Assembly (NCBI RefSeq): GCF_004193775.1
Contig: NC_041021.1
Coordinates: 16,046,543 to 16,110,542, forward strand
Length of the DNA: 64,000 bases
Reading direction: 5' to 3'
Source of the DNA: Glycine soja
Lineage: Eukaryota > Streptophyta > Magnoliopsida > Fabales > Fabaceae
Position numbers and translations under genes: made by a program. Positions 38,950-51,199 of this stretch are shown piece by piece (position 1 is the first letter of the stretch; every line of letters begins with the position of its first letter). Below the pieces are notes generated by a model. That model was not told the origin of the DNA. It ran no database searches and saw only the letters and a program-made list of their open reading frames with translations.

Positions 38950-41900
38950 GTTATGACCATTTGAATTTCTCGAGAGCTTTCGTCGTTAAATTTCGAGCGT
39001 CTCAATATAATATGCGCTTCAATCGGACATCCGAGTGAAAACTTATGACCATTTGAATTTCTCGAGAGCTTCCGTCGTTCAATTTTGAGCGCTTGGATAT
39101 CTTATTTCCCCGAATAGGACATCCGTGTGAAAAGTTATTACCATTTTAATTTCTCGAGAGTTTCCGTTTTTCAATTTCAAGCGTCTCGATATCTTATGTC
39201 CTGAAATTGGACATCTGTGTGAAAAGTTATGACCATTTGAATTTCTCGAGAGCTTTCGTCGTTCAATTTTGAGCGTCTCGATATCTTATGTCCCCAAATC
39301 GGACATCCGAGTGAAAAGTTATGACCATTTGAATTTCTCGAGAGCTTCCATTGTTCAATTTCGAGCGTCGCGATATATTATGTCCCCAAATCGGACATCC
39401 GTGTGAAAAGTTAAGACCATTTGAATTTCCTGAGAGCTTCCGTCGTTCAATTTTGAGCGTCTCGATATATTTTGCGTTTGAATCGGACATCCAAGTTAAA
39501 AGTTTTGACCATTTAAATTTCTTAAGAATTTTCGTTGTTCAATTTTGAGCGATTTGATATATTATGCGCCTGAATCGGTCATTTGAGTTAAAAGTTATGA
39601 CCATTTGAATTTCTTGAGAGCTTCCGTCGTTCAATTTCGAGCGTCACGATATCTTATATCCCGAAATCGAAAATCCGTTTAAAAAGTTATGACCATTTGA
39701 ATTTCTCGAGAATTTCCGTTGTTCAATTTCGAGTGTCTCGATATATTATGTCCCCGAAACGGACATCCGTGTGAAAAGTTATGACCATTTAAATTTCTCG
39801 ACAGCTTCCATTTTTCAATTTCGAGTGTCTAGATATTTTATGTCCCCAAATAGGACATTCGTGTTAAAGGTTATGACCATTTTGAATTTCTTGAGAGCTT
39901 ACGTCGTTAAATTTCGAGTGTCTCGATATATTATGTGCCTGAATCGGACATTCGAGTGAAAAGTTATGACCATTTGAATTTCTCGATAGCTTCCGTCGTT
40001 CAATTTGAGCGTCTCGATATATTATGCGCTTGAATCGGACATCCGAGTTAAAAGTTATGACCATTTGAATTTCTAGAGAGTTTTCGTATTTCAATTTCGA
40101 GCGTCTCGATATATTATGCGCCAGAATCGGACATTCAAGTGAAATGTTATGACCATTTGAATTTCTCGAGAGCTTCCATCGTTCAATTTCGAGCGTCACG
40201 ATATATTATGTTCCCAAATCGGACATCTGTGTGAAAGGTTATGACCATTTGAATTTCTCGAGAGTTTCCGTTTTTCAATTTCGAGCGTCGCGATATCTTA
40301 TGTCCCAAAATCGGACATCCCTGTGAAAAGTTATGACCCTTTGAATATCTGAGAGCTTCCGTCGTTTAATTTTGAGCGTTTGGATATCTTATGTCCCCGA
40401 ATAGGACATCCGTGTGAAAAGTTATCACCATTTGAATTTCTCGAGAGTTTCCGTTGTTCAATTTCGATCGTCTAGATATATTATGTGCCTGAATTAGATA
40501 TTCGAGTGAAAAGTTATGACCATTTGAATTTCTTGAGAGCCTCCATCGTTCAATTTCGATCGTCGTGATATATTATGTCCCCAAATCGGACATCTGTGTG
40601 AAAAGTTATGACCATTTGAATTTCTCAAGAGTTTTCGTTTTTCAATTTTCTGCGTCTCGATATCTTATGTCCTGAAATCGGACATCTGTGTGAAAAGTTA
40701 TGACCATCAGAATTTCTCGAGAGCTTCCGTCGTTCAATTTTGAGCGTGTGGATATCTTATGTCCCCGAATAGGACATCCGTGTGAAAAATTATGACCATT
40801 TGAATTTGTCGAGAGCTTCCGTCGTTCAATTTTGAGCGTCTCGATATATTATGCGCCTGAATAGAACATCCGAGTTAGCAGTTATGACCATTAGAATTTA
40901 TCTAGAGCTTATATCGTTCAATTTCGAGCGTATGGATATCTTATGTCCCGAAATCGGACACCCGGTGAAATATTATGACCATTTGAATTTCTCGAGAGCT
41001 TACGTCGCTAAATTTCGAGAGTCTCGATATATTATGCGCTCGAATCGGACATCTGAGTGAAACGTTATGACCATTTGAATTTCTCGAGAGCTTCCGTCGT
41101 TCAATTTTTATCGCCTGGATAACTTATGTCGTCGAATAGGACATCCGTGTGAAAAGTTATTACCATTTAAATTTTTGAGAGTTTTCGTTGTTCAATTTCG
41201 AGCGTCTCGATATATTATGCGCCTGAATCGGACAATCGTGTGAAATGTTATGACCATTTGAATTTCTCGAGAGCTTCCATCGTTCAATTTCGAGCGTCTC
41301 TATATATTATGCGCCTGAAACGAACATTCGAGTGAAAAGTTATGACCATTTGATTTTCTCGAGAGCTTCCATCGTTCAATTTCGAGCGTCTCGATATATT
41401 ATGCGCCTGAAATGAACATTCGTGTTAAATGTTATGAGCATTGCAATTTCTCGAGAGCTTCCGTCGTTCAATTTCGAGAGTCTCGATATCTTATGTCCCC
41501 CAATCGGACATCCATGTGAAAAGTTATGACAATTTGAATTTTCCGAGAGTTTCCGTTGTTCAATTTCAGCGTCTCGATATATTATGTCCCCAAAGCGGAC
41601 ATTCGAGTGAAAAGTTATGACCATTTGCATTTCTCGAGAGCTTCCGTTGTTCAATTTCGAGCGTCTCGATATCTTATGTCCCCAAATCGGACATCCGAGT
41701 GAAAAGTTATGACCATTTGAATTTCTCGAGAGCTTCCATCGTTCAATTTCGAGTGTCGCGATATATTATGTCCCCAAATCAGACATCTGTGTGAAAAGTT
41801 ATGACCATTTGAATTTCTCGAGAGTTTCCGTTTTTCAATTTCGAGTGTCTTGATATCTTATGTCCCGAAATCGGACATCCGTGTGAAAAGTTATGGCCAT

Positions 41901-42958
41901 TTGAATTTCTCGAGAGCTTCCGTCGTTCAATTTTGAGCGTCTGGATATTTTATGTCTCCGAATTGGACAACTGTGTGAAAAGTTATGAGCACTTGAATTT
42001 CTCCAGAGTTTCCGTTGTTCAATTTCGAGCGTCTCGATATATTATGCGCCTGAATCGAACATTCGAGTGAAAACTTATGACCATTTGAATTTCTCGAGAG
42101 CTTCCATCGTTCAATTTCGAGCGTCTCGATATATTATGCGCCCGAAACGAACATCCGTGTTAAATGTTATGACCATTGCAATTTCTCGAGAGCTTCCGTC
42201 GTTCAATTTCGAGCGTCTAGATATCTTATGTCCCTAAATCGGACATCTGTGTGAAAAGTTATGACCATTTGAATTTCCCGAGAGTTTCCATTGTTCAATT
42301 TCAGCGTCTCGATATATTATGTCCCTGAAGTGGACATTCGAGTGAAAAGTTATGACCATTTGAATTTCTCGAGAGCTTCCGTTGTTCAATTTCGAGCGTC
42401 TCGATATGTTATGTCTCCAAATCAGACATCCGTGTAAAAAGTTAAGACCATTGGAATTTCTTGAGGGCATCCGTTGTTCAATTTCAAGCGTCTCGATATA
42501 TTATGTCCCCGAATCAGACATCCGTGAGAAAAGTTATGACCATTTAAATTTCTAGAGAGCTTCCGCCGTTCAATTTCGAGCTTCTCGATATATTATGCGC
42601 CTGAATCAGACATCCGTGTGAAAAGTTATGACAATTTGAATTTCTTGAGAGCTTCCATTGTTCAATTTCGAGGGTCTCGATATCTTATGTCCCCAAATCG
42701 GACATCCTTGTGAAAAGTTATGACCATTTGAATTTCTCGAGAGCTTCATTTTCAATTTCGAGCGTCTCGATATCTTATGTCCCCAAATTGGACATCCATG
42801 TGAATAGTTATGACCATTTGAATTTGTCGAGAGCTTCCGTTGTTCAATTTCGAGCGTCGCGATATATTATGCGCTTGAATCGGACATCCGTGTGAAAAGT
42901 TATGACCATTTAAATATCTCGAGAGCATCCATTGTTCAATTTCGAGCTTCTCGATTTA
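38950..42958 (-). repeat. Centromeric 92-bp satellite array, reverse polarity
   Basis: The same satellite family in the opposite orientation; the plus strand reads GTTATGACCATTTGAATTTC, then CTCGAGAGCTTCC and TTCAATTTCGAGCGTCTCG. GGACATCC anchors at 39301, 39393 and 39485 confirm a 92-bp period. Monomers alternate loosely between a TATTATGCGCCTGAATCGG type and a TATGTCCCC(A/G)AATCGG or TATGTCCCGAAATCGG type. The TGTCCCC type is not seen in the left array, so this is not just an inverted copy of the sequence beside it. The array begins mid-monomer at 38950. Confidence 0.93.
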
Positions 42959-43328
42959 TGTAGAAGCAAAGCTTCATGGTGAATGTGATTCAAAGTTGTT
43001 TTGATGATAACAATGATGACAACAAAAGATGATGACAAAGGTGATGAAAAAAAGCTCAAAGATCAAAGAAAAACTCAAGTAAATCAAAGAACATCTCAAG
43101 TGAATCAAGAACAAGTCAAGAGTTCTAGAATCAAGAAGAATTCAAGACTTAAGAAGAAAGCCTAGAATCAAGAATCAAGATTCAAGATTCAAGATCTCAA
43201 GAATCAAGACTCATGATTCAAGAATGAAGAAAAGACTCAATCAAGATAAGTATTAAAATTTTTTTTTTTAAACTTTGAATAGCACATGAGTTTTTGACAA
43301 AACCTTTACCAAAGAGTTTTTACTCTCT

Positions 43329-43547
43329 GGTAATCGATTACCAGTAGCAAAATAAGTTTGAAAAAGTTTTCAAACTGAATTTGCAACGTTCCAATTATTT
43401 TCAAAAGGCTGTAATCGATTACAATGTTTTGGTAATCGATTACCAGTGCCCTTGAACGTTGAAATTCAAATTTAAATATGAAGAGTCACATCCTTTTACT
43501 CAAAAGCTTTGTGTAATCGATTACACTTATTTGGTAATAGATTACCA
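43329..43547 (+). repeat. Cluster of GTAATCGATTAC palindromes in LTR
   Basis: Five copies of a near-perfect palindrome: 43329-43343 and 43431-43445 (both GGTAATCGATTACCA), 43411-43422 and 43513-43524 (GTAATCGATTAC), and 43533-43547 (GGTAATAGATTACCA, one mismatch). They lie 130-345 bp upstream of the TATA box, in the U3 enhancer position. This motif recurs in soybean repetitive DNA as I recall it. Protein binding is a guess. Confidence 0.75.
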
Positions 43548-43673
43548 GTGACTTTCTGAAAAAATCAAAAGGTGTAACTCTTCAAAAAGGTTTTGACTTT
43601 TTCAAATGGGTTTTAAGTTTTTCTAAAAGTTATAACTCTTCTGAATGGTCTTCTTGACCAGACATGGAGAGTC

Positions 43674-43681
43674 TATAAAAG
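43674..43681 (+). promoter_or_regulatory. TATA box of the LTR
   Basis: TATAAAAG within GAGTCTATAAAAGCAAGGC. Transcription would be expected to start some 25-35 bp downstream, before the C/T-rich leader around 43740-43780, which fits a U3/R boundary. Confidence 0.65.
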
Positions 43682-44076
43682 CAAGGCTTTGTCTTGCATT
43701 TCAAGCATCTTGAATTCTTTTCCAATCAATCCTTTACAAGCCTTGACTCTCTTTGAACTTCTTCTTCTTCTTTGTACCAACAGCTTTATGAAGTTTTCTG
43801 GTTTTCCAAACCTTGAAAACTTGTGCTAGTCATCTTTTCATTCTCTTCTCCCTTTGCCAAAAAGAATTCGCCAAGGACTAACCGCCTGAATTCTTTTGTG
43901 TCTCCCTTCTCCCTTGTCAAAGAATTCCAAACGACACAGTCTGAGAATTCTTTTGATTCTTCCCATTTCCTAATACAAAAGTGTTCAAAGGACTAACCGC
44001 CTGACAATTCTTTTGTATCCCCATTCACAAAGTATCAAAGGTTTAACAGCCTGAGATCTTTGTCTCAACACATTGG

Positions 44077-44225
44077 AGGGTACATCCTTTGTGGTACAAG
44101 TAGAGGGAACATCTACTTGGGTTTGACTGAGAACAAGAGAGGGTACATCTCTTGTGGATCAGTTCTAGTGGAGGGTACATCCACTAGGTTCAAAGAGAAC
44201 AAGGGAGGGTACATCCCTTGTGGAT
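44077..44225 (+). repeat. Short GGGTACATC repeats in LTR
   Basis: Four occurrences of GGGTACATC, each followed by a short C/T-rich stretch, at about 44078, 44140, 44173 and 44207, with related GGAACATCTAC near 44107. Several are followed by CTTGTGGATC. They form an irregular tandem series in the R/U5 part of the LTR and create small open frames without coding meaning. Confidence 0.65.
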
Positions 44226-44545
44226 CTTTGCTTGTAAAAGGATTTTTACAAGGTTGAAAGAAATCTCAAGGACCGCAGGTCGCTTGGGGACTGGATGTAG
44301 GCACAGGTTGTTGCCGAACCAGTATAAAAACTCTGGTGTGTTTGTTTCCTTCTTCCCTATTCTTTTACTTTCCGCTGTGCATTTAATTTCCGCTTTTACT
44401 TTCTTTTAAGTTTCTCTTCTACTCCTCATTCTCTTAACAATTTAGTAAAAGCCTTAAAAGAGTAATTTTTAAATTAGTAAAGGTTTAGGAATAATTAATT
44501 CAACCCCCCCTTCTTAATTATTCTGAGGCCACTCGATCCAACAAG

Positions 44546-44557
44546 TTGTATCAGAGC
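44546..44557 (+). other. Primer-binding site, initiator tRNA-Met
   Basis: TTGTATCAGAGC, two bases after the LTR end at 44543, matches the plant initiator-methionine tRNA primer site TGGTATCAGAGC with one mismatch. It fixes the orientation of the element and shows that the remaining LTR is the 5' one. The internal region ends within about 10 bp after it. Confidence 0.8.
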
Positions 44558-44565
44558 AGGTTTCT

Positions 44566-46944
44566 TGTGAAAAGTTATGACCATTGGAATTTCTCGTGAG
44601 CTTCCGTTGTTCAATTTCGAGCATCACGATATATTATGCGCCTGAATCGGACATCCGAGTGAAAAGTTATGACCATTTGAATTTGTCGAGAGCTTCCGTC
44701 GTTCAATTTCGGGCGTCTCAATATCTTATGTCCCGAAATCGGACATCCGTGTGAAAAGTTATGATCATTTTAATTTCTCGAGAGTTTTTGTTGTTCAATT
44801 TCGAGCGTCGTGATATATTATGCGCCTGAATCGGAAATTCAAATTAAAAGTTATGACAATTTGAATATCTCGAGAGCTTCCGTTGTTCAATTTCGAGCTT
44901 CTCGATATATTATGCGCCTAAATCGGACATTCAAGTGAAAAGTTATGACCATTTGAATTTTTGTAGAGCTTCCATCGTTCAATTTCGAGCGTCTCGATAT
45001 ATTATGCACCTGAATCGAAAATCCGAATTAAAAGTTATGACCATTTGAATTTCTCGAGAGTTTCCGTTTTTCAATTTCGAGCGTCTCGATATCTTATGTC
45101 CCCAAATCGGACATCCGTGTGAAAAGTTATGACCATTTGAATTTCTCGAGAGTTTTCGTTGTTCAATTTCGAGTGTCTCGATACATTCGAGTGAAAATTT
45201 ATGACCAATTGAATTTTTTGAGAGCTTACGTTGTTCAATTTCGATCGTCTCGATATATTATATACCTTAATCGAACATCCGAATTAAAAGTTATGACCAT
45301 TTGAATTTCTCGAGCGCTTCCGTTGTTCAATTTCGACCGTTTTGATATATTATGCGCCTGAATAAGAAATTGGAATGAAAAGTTATGACAATTTGAATTT
45401 TTCGAGAGCTTCCTTTGTTCAATTTCGAGCGTCTGAATATATTATGTCCCCAAATCGGACATCCGTGTGAAAATTTAGGACCATTTGAATTTCTCGAAAG
45501 CTTCCGTCGTTCAATTTCGAGTGTCTCGATATCTTATGTCCCCGAAGCGCACATTCGTGTGAAAAGTTATGACCATTTAAATTTCTTGAGAGCTTCCGCT
45601 GTTTAATTTCGAGCGTTTCGATAGCTTATGTCCCCGAAGCGGACATCCGTGTGAAAAGTTATGATCATTTGAATTTGTCGAGAGATTACGTCGTTATATT
45701 TCGAGTATCTCGATATATTATGTGCCTGAATCAGACATTCGAGTGAAAAGTTATGACCATTTGAATTTTTCAGGAGCTACCGTCGTTCAATTTCAAGCAT
45801 CTCGATATCTTATGTCCCGAAATTGGACCTCCGTGAGAAAATTTATGACCATTGGAATTTCTCGAGAGCTTCCGTTGTTCAATTTCTAGCGTCTCGATAT
45901 ATTAGGCGCCTGAATCGGACATCCGAGTGAAAAGTTATGACCATTTGAGTTTCTCGACAGCTTCCTTCGTTCAATTTCGAGCGTCGCGATATATTATGTC
46001 CCCAAATCGGACATCTGTGTGAAAAGTTATGACCATTTGAATTTCTCGAGAGCTTACGTCGTTAAATTTTGAGCATCTCGATATATCATGCTCCTAAATC
46101 TGACATTCGAGTGAATAGTTATCACAATTTGAATTTCTAAAGAGCTTCCGGTGTTCAATTTCGAGTGTCTCGAGATATTATGTCCCCGAAGCGGACATCC
46201 GTGTGAAAAGTTATGACCATTAAAAATTCTCGAGAGCTTTCGTGATTCATATTCGTGCGTCTCGATATATTATGCGCCTGAATCGGAAATTCGAATTAAA
46301 AGTTATGACAATTTGAATTTCTCGAGAGCTTCCATTGTTCAATTTCGAGCTTCTCGATATATTATGCGCCTGACTCAGACATTCAGGTGAAAAGTTATCA
46401 CCATTTGAATTTTTGGAGATCTTCCATCGTTCAATTTCGAGCGTCTCGATATATTATGCACCTGAATCGAAAATCCGAATTAAAAGTTATGACCATTTGA
46501 ATTTTTTGAGAGCTTCCGTTGTTCAATTTCGAGCGTCTCGATATCTTATGTCCCCAATTCGGACATCCGTGTGAAAATTTATGACTATTGGAATTTCTCG
46601 ACAGCTTCCGTTGTTCTATTTCGAGCATCTCGATATATTATGCACCTGAATCGGACATCCATGTAAAACGTTATGACCATTTAAATTTCTCGACGGCTTC
46701 CATTTTTCAATTTCGAGAGTCTCGATATCTTATGTCCCCAAATCGGACATTCAAGTGAAAAGTTATAACCATTTGAATTTTTCGAGAGTTTCGGTTGTTC
46801 AATTTCAAGCGTCTCGATATATTATGCGCCTGAATTGGACATCCGCGTGAAAAGTTATGACCATTTGAATTTGTCGAGAGCTTCCGTGGTTCAATTTTGA
46901 GCGTCTCGATATCTTGTGTCCCAAAATCAGACATCCGTGTGAAA
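44566..46944 (-). repeat. Satellite without clear higher-order repeat
   Basis: Monomers here are diverse, with many private substitutions and the 20-bp internal deletion near 45180. I see no long-range copy of this stretch in the window. It lies next to the truncated LTR and may be an older part of the array. Confidence 0.7.
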
Positions 46945-48560
46945 AGTTATGATCACTTGAATTTCTTGAAAGATTCCGTTGTTCAATTTTGAGCGTCTCG
47001 ATATATTATGCGCCTGAATCGGACATTTGAGTTAAAAGTTATGACCATTTGAATTTCTCGAGAGCTTCCGTCTTTCAATTTCGAGCGTCTCGATATATTA
47101 TGCGCCTGAATCAGACATTCGAGTGAAAAGTTATGACCATTTGAATTTTTCGAGAGCTTCCGTTGTTCAATTTCAAGCGTCTCAATATGTTATGCACCTG
47201 AATCAATCATCTGAATTAAAAGGTATGACCATTTGAATTTCTCGGGAGCTTTCGTTGTTCAATTTTGAGCGTCTCGATATATTATGCGCCTGAATCGGAC
47301 ATTCGAGTGAAAAGTTATGACCAATTGAATTTTTTGAGAGCTTCCGTCGTTCAATTTCGAGCGTCGCGATATATAATGTCCCCAAATCAGACATCTGTGT
47401 TAAAAGTTATGACCATTTGAATTTCTCGAGAGTTTCCATTTTTCAATTTCGAGCATCTCGATATCTTATGTCCCTAAATCAGACATCCATATTAAAAGTT
47501 ATGACCATTTGAATTTCTCAAGAGCTTCCGTTGTTAAATTTCGAGCGTCTCGATATATTATGCGCCTAAATCGGACATTCGAGTGAAAAGTTATGACCAT
47601 TGGAATTTTTCGAGAGCTTTCGTCATTCAATTTCGAGCGTCTCGACATTTTATGCACCTGAATCGAATATCCAAATTAAAAGTTATGACCATCTGAATTT
47701 CTCGAGAGTTTTGTTCAATTTCGAGTGTCTCGATACATTGTGTCCACGAAGGGGACATCTGTGTGAAAAGTTAAGACCATTTAAATTTCTCGATAGCTTC
47801 CGTTTTTCAATGTCGAGCGTCTCAATATCTTATGTCCCTAAATCGGACATCCGTGTCAAGAGTTATGACCATTGGAATTTCTCGAGGGCATCCGATGTTT
47901 AATTTCAAGAGTCTTGATATATAATGTCCCCGAATCAGACATCCGTGTGAAAAGTTATGACCATTTAAATTTCAAGGGAGCTTCCGTTGTTCAATTTCGA
48001 GCGTCTTGATATATTATGCGCCTGAATTGAACATCCGAGTTAAAAGTTATGACCATTTGAATTTCTCGAGAGTTTCCGTTGTTCAATTTCGAGCGTCTCG
48101 ATATAGTGTGTCCCCGAATCAGACATCCATGTGAAAAGTTATGACCATTTAAAGTTCTCGAGAGCTTCTGTTTCTGTATTTCGAGCGTCTCGATATCTTA
48201 TGTCCTTAAATGGAGCATCCGTGTGAAAAGTTATGACCATTAGAATTTCTCGAGGGAATCCGTTGTTCAATTTCGAGCGTCTCGATATATTGTGCGCCTG
48301 AATCGGACAATCGTGTGAAATGTTATGACCACTAGAATTTCTCGAGAGCTTCCATCGTTCAATTTCGAGCGTCTCGATATATTATATGCCTGAATTGGAC
48401 ATTCGAGAGAAAAGTTATGACCAATTGAATTTTTCGAGAGCTCCCGTCGTTCAATTTCGAGCGTCTCGTTATATTATGCACCTGAATCGAACATCCGAAT
48501 TAAAAGTTATCATCATTTCAATTTCTCGAGAGTTTTCGTTGTTTAATTTCGAGCGTCTCG
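46945..48560 (-). repeat. Segment duplicated at 53197-54790
   Basis: About 17 monomers recur 6252 bp downstream almost unchanged: AAAGATTCCGTTGTTCAATT near 46969 pairs with 53221, and a monomer shortened by about 5 bp (GAGAGTTTTGTTCAATTTCG near 47708) pairs with 53960. The blocks at 47203, 47600 and 48386 pair with 53455, 53852 and 54638 at the same offset. 6252 is 68 x 92 minus 4. Similarity starts near 46945 and weakens near 48540. Confidence 0.85.
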
Positions 48561-50120
48561 ATATATTATGCGCCTGAATCGGACATCCGAGTGAAAAGTT
48601 ATGACCTTTTGAATTTCTCGGGAGCTTCCGTCGTTCAATTTCGAGCATCGCGATATATTATGTCCCCAAGTCGGATATCTGTGTGAAAAGTTATGACCAT
48701 TTGATTTTTTCGAGAGTTTCCATTTTTCAATTTTGAGCGTCTCGATATCTTATGTCCCGAAATCGGACATCCGTGTGAAACATTATAGCCATTTGAATTT
48801 CTCGAGTGTTTCCGTTGTTCAATTTTGTGTGTCTCGATATATTATGCTCCTTAATCGAACATTCGAGAGAAAAGTTATGACCAATTGAATTTTTCGAGAG
48901 CTTCCGTCGTTGAATTTCGAGAGTCTCGACATATTAAGAACCTGAATCGAACATCCAAATTAAAAGTTATGACCATTTGAAAATCTCGAGAGTTTCCGTT
49001 GTTCAATTTCGAATGTCTCGATATATTGTGTCCCTGAAGCGGACTTCCGTGTGATAATTTATGACCATTGGAATTTCTCGAGGGCATCCGTTGTTCAATT
49101 ACAAGCCTCTCGATATATTATGTCCCCGAATCAGACATCCATGTGAAAAGTTATGACCATTTAATTTTCTAGGGATCCTCCGGTCTTCAATTTCGAGCGT
49201 CTCGATATATTATACACCTGAAACGGACATCCGAGTGAAAAGTTATGACCATTTGAATTTCTCGAGAGCTTCCGTCGTTCAATTTCAAGCTTCTCGATAT
49301 TTTATGTCTCCAAATTGGTCATCCGTGTGAAAAGTTATGACCATTTTAATTTCTCGAGAGCTTCCGTCTTTCAATTTCGAGCGTCTCGATATATTATGCT
49401 CCTGAATCGGACATTTGAGTGAAAAGATATGACCATTTGAATTTTTCGAGGGCTTCCGTCGTTTAATTTCAATCGTCTCGATATATTATGCACCTGAATC
49501 GATCATCTAATTTAAAAGTTAAGAGCATTTGAATTTCTGGAGATATTCCGTTGTTCAATTTCGAGCGTCTCGATATATTATGCGCCTGAATCGGACATCC
49601 GAGTGAAAAGTTATGACCTTTTGAATTTCTCGGGAGCTTCCGTCGTTCAATTTCAAGCATCGCGATATATTATGTCCCCAAATCGGATATCTGTGTGAAA
49701 AGTTATGACCATTTGAATTTTTTGAGAGTTTCCATTTTTCAATTTTGAGCGTCTCGATATCCTATGTCCCGAAATCGGACATCCGTGTGAAACGTTATAG
49801 CCATTTGAATTTCTCGAGTGTTTCCGTTGTTCAATTTTGTGTGTCTCGATATACTATGCTCCTAAATCGAACATTCGAGAGAAAAGTTATGACCAATTGA
49901 ATTTTTCGAGAGCTTCCGTCGCTGAATTTTGAGAGTCTCGATATATTAAGAACCTGAATCGAATATCCAAATTAAAAGTTATGACCATTTGAATATTTCG
50001 AGAGTTTCCGTTATTCAATTTCGAGCGTCTCGATATATTGTGTCCCCGAAGCGGACATCCGTGTGATAATTTATGACCATTGGAATTTCTCGAGGGCATC
50101 CGTTGTTTAATTTCAAGCCT
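48540..50120 (-). repeat. 1012-bp (11-mer) duplication
   Basis: The order TTTTGAATTTCTCGGGAGC, then a GCATCGCGATATATTATG monomer, a CTCGAGTGTTTCCGTTG monomer and a TATTAAGAACCTGAATCG monomer occurs at about 48,607-49,090 and again at 49,619-50,100. The offset is 1012 bp, exactly 11 monomers. Some substitutions separate the copies. Confidence 0.82.
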
Positions 50121-50371
50121 CTCGAAGTATTATGTCCCCAAATCGGACATCCGTGTTAAAATTTATGATCATTGGAATTTCTCGAGAGCTTCCGTTGTTC
50201 AATTTCGAGCATCTCGATATATTATGGGCCTGAATCGAAAATTCGAGTCAAAAGTTATGACCATTTGAATTTCTCGAGAGCTTCCGTCGTTCAATTTCAA
50301 GCGTCTCGATATATTATGCATTTGAATCGAACATCCGAATTAAAAGTTATGACCATTTGAATTTTTCGAGA

Positions 50372-50925
50372 GCTTCATTCGTTCAATTTTGAGCGTCGCT
50401 ATATATTATTTCCCCAAATCGGATATCTGTGGTGAAACGTTATGACCATTTGAATTTCTCGAGAGTTTTCGTTGTTCAATTTCAAGCATATCCCTATATT
50501 ATGCGCCTGAATCAGACATTCGAGTGAAAAGTTATGACCAATTGAATTTTTCAACAGCTTCCGTCGTTCAATTTCGAGCGTCTCGATATATTATGCATCT
50601 GAATCGAACATCCGAATTAAAAGTTATGACCATTTGAATTTCTCGAGAGCTTCATTCGTTCAATTTTGAGCGTCGCGATATATTATTTCCCCAAATCGGA
50701 TATCTGTGGTGAAAAGTTATGACCATTTGAATTTCTCGAGAGTTTTCGTTGTTCAATTTCGAGCATATCCCTATATTATGCGCCTGAATCAGACATTCGA
50801 GTGAAAAGTTATGACCATTTGAATTTTTCGAGAGCTTCTGTTGTTCAATTTCGAGCGTCTCGATGTATTATGTCCCCAAATCAGACATCCGTGTTAAAAT
50901 TTATGATCATTGGAATTTCTCGAGA
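50372..50925 (-). repeat. Trimer duplication of about 277 bp
   Basis: GCTTCATTCGTTCAATTTTG starts at 50372 and 50649 (277 bp), each followed by TATTATTTCCCCAAATCGG, an extra-G ATCTGTGGTGAAA and a GCATATCCCTATATTATG monomer. The shared extra G explains 277 rather than 276. Related copies without the extra G occur near 52395 and 55155. Confidence 0.8.
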
Positions 50926-51199
50926 GCGTCCGTTGTTCAATTTGGTGCATCTGGATATATTATGCGCCTGAATTGGATATCCGAGTGAAAAGTTATGACC
51001 ATTTGAATTTGTCCAGGGCATCCATTGTTCAATTTCAAGCGTCTCGATATATTATGTCCCCGAATCAGACATCCGTGTGAAAAGTTATGACCATTTAATT
51101 TGCTAGGGAGCTTCCGTCGTTTAATTTCCAGAGTCTCGATTTCTTATGTCCCGAATCGGACATCCGTGAGAAATGTTATGATCACTTGAATTTCTTGAA

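Larger units (their letters stand above)
42959..44543 (+). mobile_element. LTR of a truncated retrotransposon (SIRE/Maximus-like)
   Basis: A 1585-bp LTR starting TGTAGAAGC and ending GATCCAACA, followed by a primer-binding site, so it is a 5' LTR on the + strand. It has a strong TATA box (43674-43681), a C/T-rich leader, a cluster of GTAATCGATTAC palindromes upstream of the TATA box, several GGGTACATC repeats downstream, and a CAACCCCCCCTTCTTAATTA stretch near its 3' end. These resemble soybean Ty1/copia SIRE/Maximus LTRs from memory; no internal domain is left to confirm this. Short open frames at 44060-44409 fall on the GGGTACATC repeats and are not genes. The left satellite stops at CTCGATTTA; the right resumes at TGTGAAAAG, with about 24 bp of the expected monomer absent. 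Confidence 0.8.

Noticed and set aside
44060..44409. Two overlapping open frames in the LTR at 43-44.5 kb
   Set aside because: They fall on short GGGTACATC repeats in the R/U5 region, and no retroviral protein motif is present.
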